Of a stretch of DNA of 64,000 bases, positions 10,729 through 21,289 are shown one piece after another (positions within the stretch are counted from its first letter, which is position 1; every line of letters begins with the position of its first letter). A model generated the notes under the pieces. It searched no databases and was not told the origin of the DNA. It saw only the letters and a list, made by a program, of their open reading frames with translations. Made by a program: the position numbers and the translations under genes. Origin of the DNA: Certhia americana (Eukaryota; Chordata; Aves; Passeriformes; Certhiidae); assembly GCA_018697195.1 (NCBI GenBank), contig JAGMWU010000040.1, forward strand, positions 744,001-808,000, given 5' to 3'.

Positions 10729-13554
10729 ATTTTCACTTTTGATATCAGTTTTCTTGATAACTTCCTTGTATTTTTTCTTTTGCTTCCTATACCTTCTCTT
10801 TCAGAGCTAACACTTCTGACTTATCCCAAGGGATATCTTGGAAATGAAATGTTAGTTCTCTGTGGAATGTTTCTTGGCCAAAACATTTTTTTTTTAAAGT
10901 TGTAAACATCTTGACTACATTTCTCCTGGTCTTCATTTCCTCCTGCGGTTTTCCAGTCATCCATATTGATCACTTCTGCCACTTCCTGATTATTTGTGTC
11001 TTAACTAGGTACAGTTTTATATTTGCTGAGCTCACAGGGATCTGCCTTTGGTACTTTGTACTCACTTTGCTTCCTGCAGTGTTTTGCTCAGGGGTATGCA
11101 TGGCTACATTGCTTCAGGAACTGGCATCTCTGTGTTTGATGCCACAAAGGAGAAGGACTATAGGTTACCTATCATACAGCAACTGAAAGCACTAAGTTTT
11201 GTGCATGGAATGTCTCGTTCCCTCAGACAAGATAGCAAGGGGCCAAATTCTCCATTTCTTATTTCTGGACATGAAACTGTCAGAATATCAGTTTTCCATT
11301 TGCCAGTCAGTGGTAGTAATGCATAGTGCCCTAGATAATGCACTTTGCATACTCTCCCCTTCTGTGTGGTAGAAAATTCTCTCAACCTCTATGGTGAGTT
11401 TTTATCATAGTCACACTGTTTAGGAATTATTTTCTCCAGAAAAAAAAGAGAATAAAAAGACCCAAAATTCTCCTTAGTGCGCTCCATCTGACTACGACAC
11501 ACTATTTTTCACATTACACATTAATATTCCTAATTTGTGGGGGTGCTAAACTACTAATTTCCTCAGAGGGAGGAAATTCCTCTGTAATTTTATATTTCTC
11601 AATTCTTCCATGTGTTAAACTGGTGTGAAGAACTTCCTTGGCATTTCAGCGCTGAAATACAGTATCATTGCAATACAGGCTGTGTATTTCACTGTTGTGA
11701 ACACTGAATGTGTTGCATTCAATTCTCTCATCTAGAAAAAGAGTATCAAGATCACTTATGGATTTAAGTTGTCTTCAGTCTAATACAACAGCACAGATTA
11801 TTAACCAGAACCCCTCACCTACCACTCCCCCAGCTACAGTATTTGCATCCCCACAGCACGGAGCACTACAAACCCATATAACTCATCTTCACAGCTGAGA
11901 AGAAAACTTTGAAAATGCAAAAAAATTAATGTACTCTGAGGTAGTGTGGGATATCTAAAATGCCTCTGCTCTACATATTATGGGAGTTTTTATACTTCGC
12001 TTATTAGCTGGCTGATGGGTTAAAACAGAGCACTGAAAGTTGTGTAAACAGGAGAGGTGGATATGTGTGTGGATGGATGAATGCTGAGTCACGAGGTGGA
12101 GAGAAGGGAAGCACTTGAGTTTGTAGAGAATGGAGACAAAACTGATGCTGGAGTTTTCTTCAATACTTTGGGCACTAAAAGAGTGAAACTAGCATTTTGA
12201 CATTTCCCAGAGAGACTAAAAAAGCTTCTGTATTGCTCTCACCTCTTTTATTTAGGTTCTCTTATTATTTCACTACTTTGAAAGCCTGACATTTGTTCTT
12301 TCTTCAACTGCTGACCAATACAGAGAGTTTCTTTAAAGAGGGCAGGCAGACAGCAGAGTCTGCAGCCTTGTGCCTATCACATAAGAACAAATTCTCATTG
12401 TGGACAGCAGCAAACATACCCACATTTGCTGCCTGATGCTGCAAAATGTTGAATAGACTGGAGAAGGCACTGCAGGTTCTGCTGGAAGTTGTAAAGATTC
12501 TGTATCATTTAAGATTGCACCTTTTGGTCCTAGGATGCATTTTGGCCACCTCTGGTTTTCTCCAAATTGGCACAAAATCCTACCAGCAGGAAGGGAAGTA
12601 AGTCATAGAGCTTCAGGTTCCACAGTCTCAAGGACAAGTCAAGGATGGTTAACTCTGGGATTTGGGTTTGCACTTTTGAATCATTTCAGCAAATACTGGG
12701 AAGCAGCCATTATAGGCAGCCAGTATAACTACAGTCAGTTAAAATATGAAGTGTGCTCTTGCCCATTCCCAAATTAGAATCACTGAAAAGGAATGTTGGA
12801 CTTTGGGGATGTTTTGTTTGGATTTCCCCCCTCTTTTAATTTTTCCATATTTTCAGTCACATGACCCAAGAGGGAGGTTTCTCTGTTCCTCATAGAAGTA
12901 AGCAGAGCAGTCAGTGGTTTCCACAGAAGTGATAACACCACATTGTGAAACTCAGGGTATTCATAATGTAATATGTCCTTAAGTGAAATGCACCATCAAT
13001 TTTACATCAGAAATGCTCTGCATCATCACTGTCAAATGATGTTGTGTTGAACACCTCTTGAACTGGAGAGTTTGAAAGAATACAACGTGAATAATGTCAT
13101 GCTACTGAAGATTATCCTGTTTAAAGAATGGCAACTAAATCAGAGCTCTCCTTTTGACTCAGCACTGTACTGTATCATCACCACTTCCAGTGAAACATTT
13201 TCCTGTGCAACTGACTTATTCAAAGCCTACTCTCTAATCCTCAAATAGGACTTCAGCACACTGTAACTGTATTTAGTCTTTTTTGCCCAAAGAAGAATTT
13301 CTTTTCATATTTTTCCTTCCAGGACTGCTCATTTTCACAGGTTGAGAGAAAAAAAACACCTCATTGAAATGCAGTAAGTGGTAGGAGACAGCAACAAGAT
13401 ATCTACAGAGAGAGAAGCAATGTTTCAGGAACACAAAGTGATTCAAACATACATTCATTTTTATCCTAACCTGGAATTCCTGGTTTATCATCACTGTGGC
13501 CAAAGATGCTTTTCATGTTGCAGCTCTGCTGAGGTCAAGGGCTAACATGGTCCC

Positions 13555-13592
13555 TTTATTTTATTTTTTTTTTTATTTTATTTTTTTTTAAT
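13555..13592. repeat. T-rich simple repeat (TTTTA-type)
   Basis: An almost pure T tract interrupted by single A bases at roughly 5- to 12-base spacing. Confidence 0.85.
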
Positions 13593-14209
13593 TACTAATA
13601 AGTGGCTTACCTTTTTATGCTACAAAACATTAAAAAAAAAAAAATCTTTTCCAAAAAGCAAAGGTATATCCAAGCAAGTTGAATTTTCTGAATTTTTCTG
13701 TTGAAGAATAGTTCATCATACTTGTCACACAATTTCCCAACAAGTTTATTCTAAAAACGTATCACTGCTCTAGTTGTACAGTGTATATGCATGGGAAGTT
13801 GCAAGTTCATTTAATTAAAAACCATTTTAAATGAACACAATAAATTCTGTTGAACACTGACTCGATATTGAAGAATTGTCCCTTCATGGATGTTTATTAT
13901 ATGTGGTTTTCCAGGTACTGTTTAGTTTTTTAAAACACTTCCACAATGTTTTCCTTTGTAGGTATCAGCTTTGTAGGATGACAATGAAAGCTAAGAGCAT
14001 TCAAAAGTGAGGCAAAGACAACAAAATATGCACATTTGATAGGCACAATAATCAGTTCTACCAACAGTGTCAATATTGACAAGTTAATGACACAAATGAG
14101 ACATCTGAAATAAAATCTAAATCTCAGTTATCAACTCTAGTAATAAATTCCAGTGTGCTCATTTTACCTTTTGAACAGTAACCACAGATATCATTGTATC
14201 AACAGTTAC

Positions 14210-14223
14210 AAAAAAAAAAAAAA
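14210..14223. repeat. poly-A run, 14 bases
   Basis: Uninterrupted A homopolymer after aacagttac. Confidence 0.9.
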
Positions 14224-14532
14224 GACCAAAAAGCACATCTCTTTATTCTGAAAATGGCCTGTTCTTTATGCTAAATTCAGAAGGTAGTGCTTTTTTGTTT
14301 TATTTTCATGCTTAGGAAAGTTTTTGATTTTTTTTCTTGTTTGGGTTGGTTTGGGTTTTTTTGACTTGGGGCTTTTTTTGAAGCTTTGAAAAAAACAACC
14401 CAAAACTTTCCAAGCAAGATTTTCCTGAGGTAATCCAATGAATCTGCCATGTAATAGTAATAGATGTCATGGCACTCATACCATTCAACCCAATAACTTG
14501 AGGTATAGCCAAAAATTCACATCTAAACCAAG

Positions 14533-14568
14533 TCTTCAACTCTTTAATACTCTTCAACTCTTTAATAC
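14533..14568. repeat. 18-bp perfect tandem duplication
   Basis: tcttcaactctttaatac occurs twice head to tail, at 14533-14550 and 14551-14568, with no mismatch. This suggests a recent slippage or duplication event. Confidence 0.97.
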
Positions 14569-14884
14569 TTAAGGAACTAAGAAACTACTCCTTATCAACA
14601 ATTCTGTGATTCCGTGAATGTTTTCTATCAGTTTTTTCTTCTCCTTTCACTCCTTACAATGAACTTTTCAAGAATTATTCATGTGTCTACTTCTGGTCTG
14701 ATTTTTGTGTGGGCAAACTAATTTCTAAAATAACAGTCATGTTCACCCCATCTAAGACATCAGAATTGCCCCTAACTTGACATTATGCTAACCATTCGCT
14801 TTCAAATTTCCTGACCCACTATTGATGCCTTCTGGAGGCTGACCTGGAACAGAGACTAGACAGAGCAAAAGGATAAAGTGAGGA

Positions 14885-14890
14885 TTTATT
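14885..14890 (-). promoter_or_regulatory. LTR polyadenylation signal AATAAA (minus strand)
   Basis: tttatt on the plus strand reads AATAAA in the LTR orientation, within ccttttaataaatcctcact. It lies downstream of the LTR TATA box, as expected at the R region. Confidence 0.75.
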
Positions 14891-14994
14891 AAAAGGCCTC
14901 AATGGGCACACCTGGGCAGTACAAGAGTCCAGCTGGTACCCAAGATGTACCCAAAATGGTCACAAAATGGACACCTGGGTCACGAGGTCTCACA

Positions 14995-15002
14995 TTTTTA
15001 TA
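14995..15002 (-). promoter_or_regulatory. LTR TATA box (minus strand)
   Basis: tttttata on the plus strand reads TATAAAAA in the LTR orientation, about 265 bases inside the U3 end. Whether it is still active cannot be told from sequence. Confidence 0.65.
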
Positions 15003-15267
15003 AGTTCTGGTCCATTAGCATATTAGAATTAATTGTCCAACCATAGCTTCAGGTTATGAAGCTCCATCCTCCTTGTTTCTTCTTCTCACTTCACTGTTGT
15101 TTTTGTTCCTGGGCCTGAAAGTTGTCCTTGGTATCAAGCTAGAGAAGGAATTGTTTTGTCTATCTACTCTGTGAAAAGAGGTTAGTAGCACTGAATATGA
15201 AGCCTAAAACTATTCACCAAAACAACACAGAGTCTAAAAATTATAATAGCTAAAACTTAAGGCATCA

Positions 15268-15479
15268 CTATAAAAATAAAAATCCCAAGAGAGAGCTCAG
15301 CTCACCAGTGTTAGCCCACTATGTGTATCAGCAGGAGGCATTTTGGCTCACATGGCCACTTTCTGAGGTGAGTTTTGAATAAGTGGGATCTAATTGGCAG
15401 GGGCAGAAAACCCAACAGAACTAAATAACCAGATCAAATACAAGAAGGGAGAAACAACATGCAGAAATGTCAGAAGGCT
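15268..15479. other. non-coding spacer between solo LTR and GC-rich patch
   Basis: AT-rich sequence with nothing recognised. It begins with the ctat target duplication of the LTR. Confidence 0.45.
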
Positions 15480-15950
15480 CATTCCCTGCATGTCCACACG
15501 TGCACCATCCTCAGGTTTTCTGCAGAAGAAGCAGTTTCAGACGAGTCCTCAGGCTGTTGCCCCCATTCCTAAAGCCATGCCTGGCTGGGCAGCAGCGCTG
15601 GGTGTCTGTCACATGCTGTGAGCAGCAGCATGGAAAATGACGTCCGTGTGCCCATGGCGGCAATCAGAGCCCACTGCCATCCCAACCACAGCCAGGCTGG
15701 ACCCTCACACCCCGGCCACCTGCCAGCCCCACCGGAGCCAGCCCTCGCTGCCATACGCCTCCCTGGCACAGAGATCACCCCACCGAACTGCCCTGGGATG
15801 GGAAACACTCTTGGGCCACCTGGCAGCAGAGCTGGCCCCCGAGGCTGCTGTCCACTGAGTGATGAGATCAGACAGGGCACTGCAGGCCCCTGAGTGCCTC
15901 AGCTGGGTCCTTTCAATTGAATGTGGCACCAACGAGGGACCTACACTCGT
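15480..15950. other. GC-rich patch with retained CpG, function unknown
   Basis: Composition changes sharply here. By hand I count about 14 CpG dinucleotides between 15520 and 15950, including tgacgtccgtg and ggcggcaatc, while the AT-rich flanks have few. Open frames stay open on both strands at once (15569-15880 minus, 15618-15893 plus, 15705-15932 minus). This is what GC-rich DNA does and is not evidence of a gene. TGACGTCC at about 15639-15646 is close to a CRE half-palindrome. It could be a small unmethylated island or alternative promoter, an unrecognised repeat, or a GC-biased patch. Confidence 0.4.
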
Positions 15951-16692
15951 GCCACAGTATTTGGTCTGAGAGAAACAATCATTTTAAGATAATTGCCGTG
16001 GCAGAGGGCTCATGGCCACCAAGGGTAAACTGCCACACGCTGTATCAGGGGGATGCAGGGAACCCTTCACCCTCTGCACCTCTCCCACCTGCTTCACCAA
16101 GAGCAAACACTGCCATGCGGCTCTGGTTTGCTTATTCCAATCATTCCACTCGATGATTCTAAGGGTGACTTTTGCAGTGTTCTGTATGAAGTGAAAGAGA
16201 CACCTTTTTTGTTCTAAAAGAGCTTTTTGAAATTGAGCCAAGGTGATTCATAATTAGATGAACTGAGTGCAAGTGTAAAACGCTGGGCTGCATCCCCAGT
16301 GTTTGTCCACAACGCAGTATTCACAACCAACACACAGACAAATGTGAAGTGGCTATAGGTGAACAGAGGCACACCATAAGCTTTTCCAGATTTTCCAGAT
16401 TTCCACTAACTGGCAGCCATATTTGTTCTTTCCTCCTAAATTTTTGCAAATTAAGATCACAAAGTATGACCTTGCCAGTGCTACAGAAGAGTCAACAGTG
16501 CCTGTGTTCAAGGAGTTACTCCTTCACAACAAACTGCTGTCAAAAGTAAGGAACAAATGTGGCCAGCAGCACAGAATGGACAAGATGTCAGAAATTCAAA
16601 AATTAGTGTTAGAGACTGACAGGGAGAAATTAGCACAAGGGGGAAAGAGCCCCTTACGCAACTTTGAAAAAACTGAAATAGGTAAATACACA

Positions 16693-16726
16693 ATATATAT
16701 ACACAACTACCTATGTGTATATATAT
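16693..16726. repeat. 13-bp perfect inverted repeat in a TA/CA microsatellite
   Basis: The arms atatatatacaca (16693-16705) and tgtgtatatatat (16714-16726) are exact reverse complements around an 8-base spacer. Alternating purine-pyrimidine sequence continues to about 16745. It could extrude as a cruciform, but microsatellite origin explains it. Confidence 0.85.
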
Positions 16727-18199
16727 GTATACACATCTATATAATTGTATAGAATTTGACTGTGAGACACAAGTGATCTGAGAGGTGATGGCACCCTCAC
16801 TGAAGGAAACTTATAAAGAGCCAGGAGAAGATACATCACATGCACATACTACCCACATCAAGCCATGGGAGCTTGATGAGAAAGACTAGACACTCTCTTA
16901 CAGAGAAGGATCCATTTAGCCAGAGTACAAGAGAGTAGACTCTCACACCTCCTGTCTCTCCTCTCTGTGTGGTGGTGCCTCCCCCCACCTCAGGCCACAC
17001 CATGATCTGCAGGAATCCAAAACTATGCCTTTAATTTCTTTTCCTTTGTCTTTGGCAGTGATTTTTTCTAAATAATGCATATAATGCATGCACTTTGCTC
17101 CTTTTGAAGGAGGAAGCTGACCCTGTAACAGACGTATTTTCAAGCCCTAGGGCCAAATACTCAAATTTATTTCATGTTTCAAAAAAGGTATGATGCTAAT
17201 TGGCACAGAGGTGTATCTGTAGATATTTTTTATGCGTTTCCACAATAAAACAAGCTTTATTATTATTGTTGTTGCTGTTTGACTTTCCTTGTTTCAATTA
17301 CTCCTCATTGTAGTATGATGTTTTAAGTGGCTCAAATAATTTTTGCCTAATATCAATGCTCAAAACAAAATAAAGGCATCAATGAAAAATATCATAACTA
17401 CCAAAATGACATTTTATTTTGGAAAAGAACTCACATGATAGAAACTTTCTATATACCATATTACATCCATTACTCAATGGTCCAGTACATCTGTTTTGGT
17501 CAAGTTTTACAGAAGAAAATCTATTCTGAACTCAGGTTTGATGCACCAGTTGGATTTTGAGTCTCACCTGTAAGTCAGGTGAACAGCCTACATAAGAGAA
17601 ACAAGGAGGAAGTTGTTTGTGGTTTCATCATGGGAACAGAAAAAACCAGAAAAAACCCTGAAAAATTTTCTCTCAACCTTCCTACAAGATTAGGTTAGCT
17701 CCCTAGTCTTTGAGGTTTGGCACTCAGCCCCAGAGGCTGCCTCATGCAGATTTAAAATAGCAGCTGGGGCTGTTGCTGACATCCCAGCTCCCCTGTCTAG
17801 GCACTAAAGACCATCAGAGCCTAGAAACGATTACACAGGGGCATAGTTTTGTTGGCTTAAGACTGTGATTTCACAAGGGGATTTCACTCAAGCCTTTGTG
17901 TCAATATTTTGTGTATCCCTTTTTACACTTGCCCATTACACTGAAGTTTTAGCATGAGATTTTGCAGGGAAATCCTACAGCAAGCCTTTTCTACCTCCTC
18001 TTCAATGGGAGCACTGCACTCATTGTCCACTTTTACCCAGCTCCTCATCAGAGGACCCTGTACTGATCATAGAAGACACTAAAAACAACCCACATCTAGA
18101 ACAGAAAACATTTCAAAGTGATTTAAAACTGTCAACTAGTTTAAAGGAAATATTAAGATATATAAATAAACTAATTACCTTGTCTTCCTTTCATATTAT

Positions 18200-18229
18200 T
18201 TTTTTCCTAGGCTTTTTTCTAGGAAAAAA
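18200..18229. repeat. 11-bp perfect hairpin
   Basis: The arms ttttttcctag (18200-18210) and ctaggaaaaaa (18219-18229) are exact reverse complements with loop gctttttt. The stem is too AT-rich and short for a miRNA precursor call. Confidence 0.8.
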
Positions 18230-20593
18230 TTCTTTTGGCATCTCGTCAGCCTGTGATGACACAGTCCAACTGAAATTATATGTTATCACAGATATCCTTT
18301 CACTAGTGCCAATGTTCCCGCTGGACAGAAGATTCTTCTGATAGCATTTTGATGCCCACTATTCAGAGTTTTAATTTCCTGACAAATTTATCATGTGTAA
18401 TTTATCATGGGTGTTCAATCTCACTATAATAAAAGGCAGGCTTCCACACCTTTTAATGTATAGGCCCTCCTGTTTTTATTTAAACTTATATTTAAACTGC
18501 AGATTCCTGTAATGTATTCCTTATTTGAAATGCCACATTTTGTCATTTTGTGGTGGTTGGAAGATGTCATTGGTTTGTTTAACTAAACAAGTCTAAGAAA
18601 ATATTGTATTACTGTCTCAGTTCCAAAAATCTAACTTTTATCTAGTCCAGGAGGACCATATCAACAAACTGAAGGAAAATTCACATTTTAAAAGTTTGCA
18701 GCTCAAAAGAGGTGTACAAGTGTGATAGAAGTAATATTTTTCCCATTTTACAGTGTGATAACAGAAGCAAAGAGATTAATAAAGGAGGAAAAAGAATAGA
18801 TTAAAGCTATTTATAAAGTTCTACTGGAAGTTTGTAGAAGAACCAAAAACTTTATATGACAAAGCTCATTTGTCCTTTCATAAATGTCAAATAATGCTTA
18901 AAAGAGCAGGTGATTTTCATAGTACTTTTATTTCTTCCTGACAATCATCTACAGCCAAAATTCTAAATTCTATCTCAGTGAATATTTTAGACAATTGAAA
19001 GAATTTCCATTCTCCAGAACTTCTTCAGAACCATTACCTGAAGCTGAAAATACTTTTTCTTGTGTTCTCTCTGTCAGTAGCAATTCTTCTCTTTAAACAC
19101 AGAAGGATGCTTAGTATGTGGGATAATGCACATTTTGAAACCAGAAAGAGGCAAAAGACAATGATGAATCCAAAAGAATCACTGTGCACTGCTGGGGTGG
19201 TGATTCACAAAGGAAGATGAGAGTCATTGACTACAGTTCTGGGTATTGTTCATTTCCCAGCATGCTTAATTTAAAGGCTCTTGAGCAGGAATTTTCCAAA
19301 CTGACACAAACTACCTGTGGTCTAAGAGAATCTTCCCTTAAAGCTTCTGAGCAGCAATCCCCATGTAAAACAAAAGGCAATGTGCCCAAGGTCAGCTCCA
19401 AAAAGCCACTGAAGCTGGATTTTGCTTATCTATACAAAAGGTCACTGAGACGTGCCTGTACACACCCTTATATTAACAGAAAGAAACATCTGAATAATGT
19501 GTGTTCTAAGAAATTAAATTAAACATGTCAGCACATTATATTGATGCATTTCATTCACCATTAAAGATTTTACAGCCATGTGTTCCACTATACTTGATCT
19601 TCTACAATTTAAAGAGCTATTTTAAACTTCAGCGATCCCAACTGCATGCAACTGCTACTAAGCTGTCCTTGAAATTAGAGTGTAAGTAATACCTGAACCC
19701 TTTACCAAACTTCTCAATCAGTATTCACTTCTTTTCCCCTCAATTATCCCAATCTGAGCCTACAGGATATGTGAGGGATCTACACACCTACCAAAACCCT
19801 TCAGAATCATGTTTGTTCTCCTTTACAGAAGAAATTTGCCAACAAGGTGAAAAACAGTTCTAAGCAGTATTTTTCCTGATTTTCCATTATAATTTTATGA
19901 TGCTTATGAATTTATAATTCCATAAACAAGCTTATTAAAATTCTTTGTATGAACAACAATTTTTTTCCAAGCTTTGACTGGAATGATTATGAAAGGTCCC
20001 AAGACATTTAATTCCTACATGGCAGCAGCTGAGGCTATCAGCATATCCTTGTTTTGGACAGCATTCTAATGACAGAAACAGTACTTCTGGGGACACCTAT
20101 CATGGGGTGCTGACACTAAAATTCCCATTGATGAATCTGTGGATTTTCTTTTCTCAGCTCTGTAAGTTCAAGGTCTGATTCTTCTTTCCCAAACATCAGC
20201 TGTGCACCTTATTTATACCAGGATACAGAGTTACACCACCTGCATGTGGTTGTTGCTGCTTTTAAAAATTTATGGATCCACCTGGACACAAGACCCTACC
20301 CCGGTCAAGTCAACCAGGCCAGCTCAAAAACATAACCTCATCCCCTGTGTGTGTTACCTGGAGTTTACCTCTGCCTGTACCTGCCAATAACCTGGTCCTG
20401 CTCATAGGTACAAGTAGAGGAAATTCAGAGGCTCAGGCCCCTGGTGCAGCAATGATTCTTGATTCATTGCACCCATGCCCTGCCTGCATCAACTACACAT
20501 AGCCTGAAGCCCCCTGCCCTCTCACTCCTGTTATCCTGTCAGCCACAAGACAGACAACCTGCCCCCAGAGCTCCCCAAGTCACCAAGGGCAAC

Positions 20594-20599
20594 CTCTAG
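20594..20599. repeat. putative 6-bp target-site duplication, left copy
   Basis: ctctag directly precedes the LTR start tgtcggagtc, and the same six bases recur at 21284-21289 after the LTR. Confidence 0.65.
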
Positions 20600-21283
20600 T
20601 GTCGGAGTCTGGAAATGTGAGAAATATTTCTCTGCATGTTTAAGAGATTTTAAGATCTCTGACAAACAGTGTTTTTAACCTTTGTTCATGGAAAAGGGGC
20701 TTTTAGGCTCTGGAATGAAGCAGAGTTCTCAAGAGTGTGTATTAAATAGTAGAATAGTGTGTAGTTTTATCGCAGGATGAGAATTTTAGATATATGGGGG
20801 TTTTAGGATGGTAAGCAGGTGATGACAAGATGGAGGAAGCACATGGCTTTTGGGTTTCTTCTTCTTCCTCATGTTCCTCCATCTTCTGCTGTGAGGTGGC
20901 ATATTATAGTTGGCTTAGAATAGAGTCTAACCTTCTAACATAGATAATAGTTATTTGAGTAGAATTATAAATACTGATTACGTAGATTGTAATTTAAATA
21001 TCCATGCCACCCTGAGAGTGGGAGCTTTAGGTAGTTAGCCTGGAGTTTGTTAGTTTGGAGTTTTGTGCCTTGGACGGACCTGCAAGATAGAGCTCTGCAG
21101 GTTAGGAACAGAATGTAATGATAAGAAATAATAAATAATGAAGACAACATAAGAAGAAAAGCCTCGCATCCAGTTCTTTCAAGATCTCTGGCTGGGGAAA
21201 AAAAAGTTGTACATTCTTGGGTCAGCGGCAAACAGCCAATCAGCAGAGACAAACACAAAAACATTTTTTTATAAACCTGAGAC
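20600..21283 (+). mobile_element. solo LTR of an endogenous retrovirus (plus strand), class II-like
   Basis: The element starts tgtcggagtctggaaatgtg, contains tttaagagattttaagatct and an AATAAA signal at 21130-21135 within aagaaataataaataatgaa, and continues into a U5-like segment (catccagttctttcaagatc). The overall text resembles a passerine ERVK-type LTR as I remember it. It is bounded by ctctag on both sides (20594-20599, 21284-21289), and a 6-bp duplication fits class II elements. The proposed right end reads cctgaga, not the expected CCGACA-like terminus, so the end has mutated or is misplaced by some bases. No gag, pol or env is seen, so this appears to be a solo LTR. The minus-strand open frame at 20965-21300 lies in it and is not a gene. 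Confidence 0.8.
21130..21135 (+). promoter_or_regulatory. LTR polyadenylation signal AATAAA
   Basis: AATAAA in the LTR orientation, about 150 bases before the inferred right end, as expected near the R/U5 boundary. Confidence 0.65.
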
Positions 21284-21289
21284 TCTAGG
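21284..21289. repeat. putative 6-bp target-site duplication, right copy
   Basis: ctctag matches 20594-20599 exactly. Confidence 0.65.

Larger units (their letters stand above)
10456..14822. other. unique non-coding sequence with small tandem duplications and homopolymers
   Basis: No gene is recognised. The open frame at 10483-10905 (140 codons) is hydrophobic and contains a duplicated K-S-Y-V segment caused by the 24-bp tandem repeat at 10681-10728. It has no known domain and no splice context. T-rich tracts lie at 13555-13592 and around 14290-14390. A 14-base A run lies at 14210-14223. Confidence 0.5.
14823..15267 (-). mobile_element. solo LTR of an endogenous retrovirus (minus strand), complete ends and target duplication
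   Basis: The 445-bp element begins tgatgcctt (14823-14831) and ends aaggcatca (15259-15267), a perfect 9-bp inverted repeat with canonical TG...CA ends. It is flanked by ctat at 14819-14822 and ctat at 15268-15271, a 4-bp target duplication. On the minus strand there is a TATA box (TATAAAAA, 14995-15002) and, about 110 bases downstream, a polyadenylation signal AATAAA (14885-14890). This is the U3-R-U5 order of an LTR. No internal retroviral sequence adjoins it, so internal recombination has left a solo LTR. A 4-bp duplication is typical of class I (gammaretrovirus-like) elements, so that class is inferred. The family name is not assigned. Confidence 0.93.
15951..20593. other. unique non-coding sequence with palindromic tracts
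   Basis: No gene is recognised. The stretch contains a TA/TG-rich tract with a perfect 13-bp inverted repeat (16693-16726) and an 11-bp perfect hairpin (18200-18229). The lysine-rich open frame at 19184-19522 (112 codons) matches no family I know and lacks splice context. Confidence 0.5.

Noticed and set aside
10483..10905. 140-codon hydrophobic open frame as a membrane protein
   Set aside because: Hydrophobicity comes from T-rich DNA, and the internal protein repeat comes from a 24-bp tandem duplication. No recognisable family.
15569..15932. Overlapping frames in the GC-rich patch as coding exons
   Set aside because: Frames are open on both strands at once, which GC-rich composition explains. 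No domain seen.
18200..18229. Hairpin as a miRNA precursor
   Set aside because: The stem is only 11 bp, mostly A/T homopolymer, which is far shorter than a pre-miRNA.
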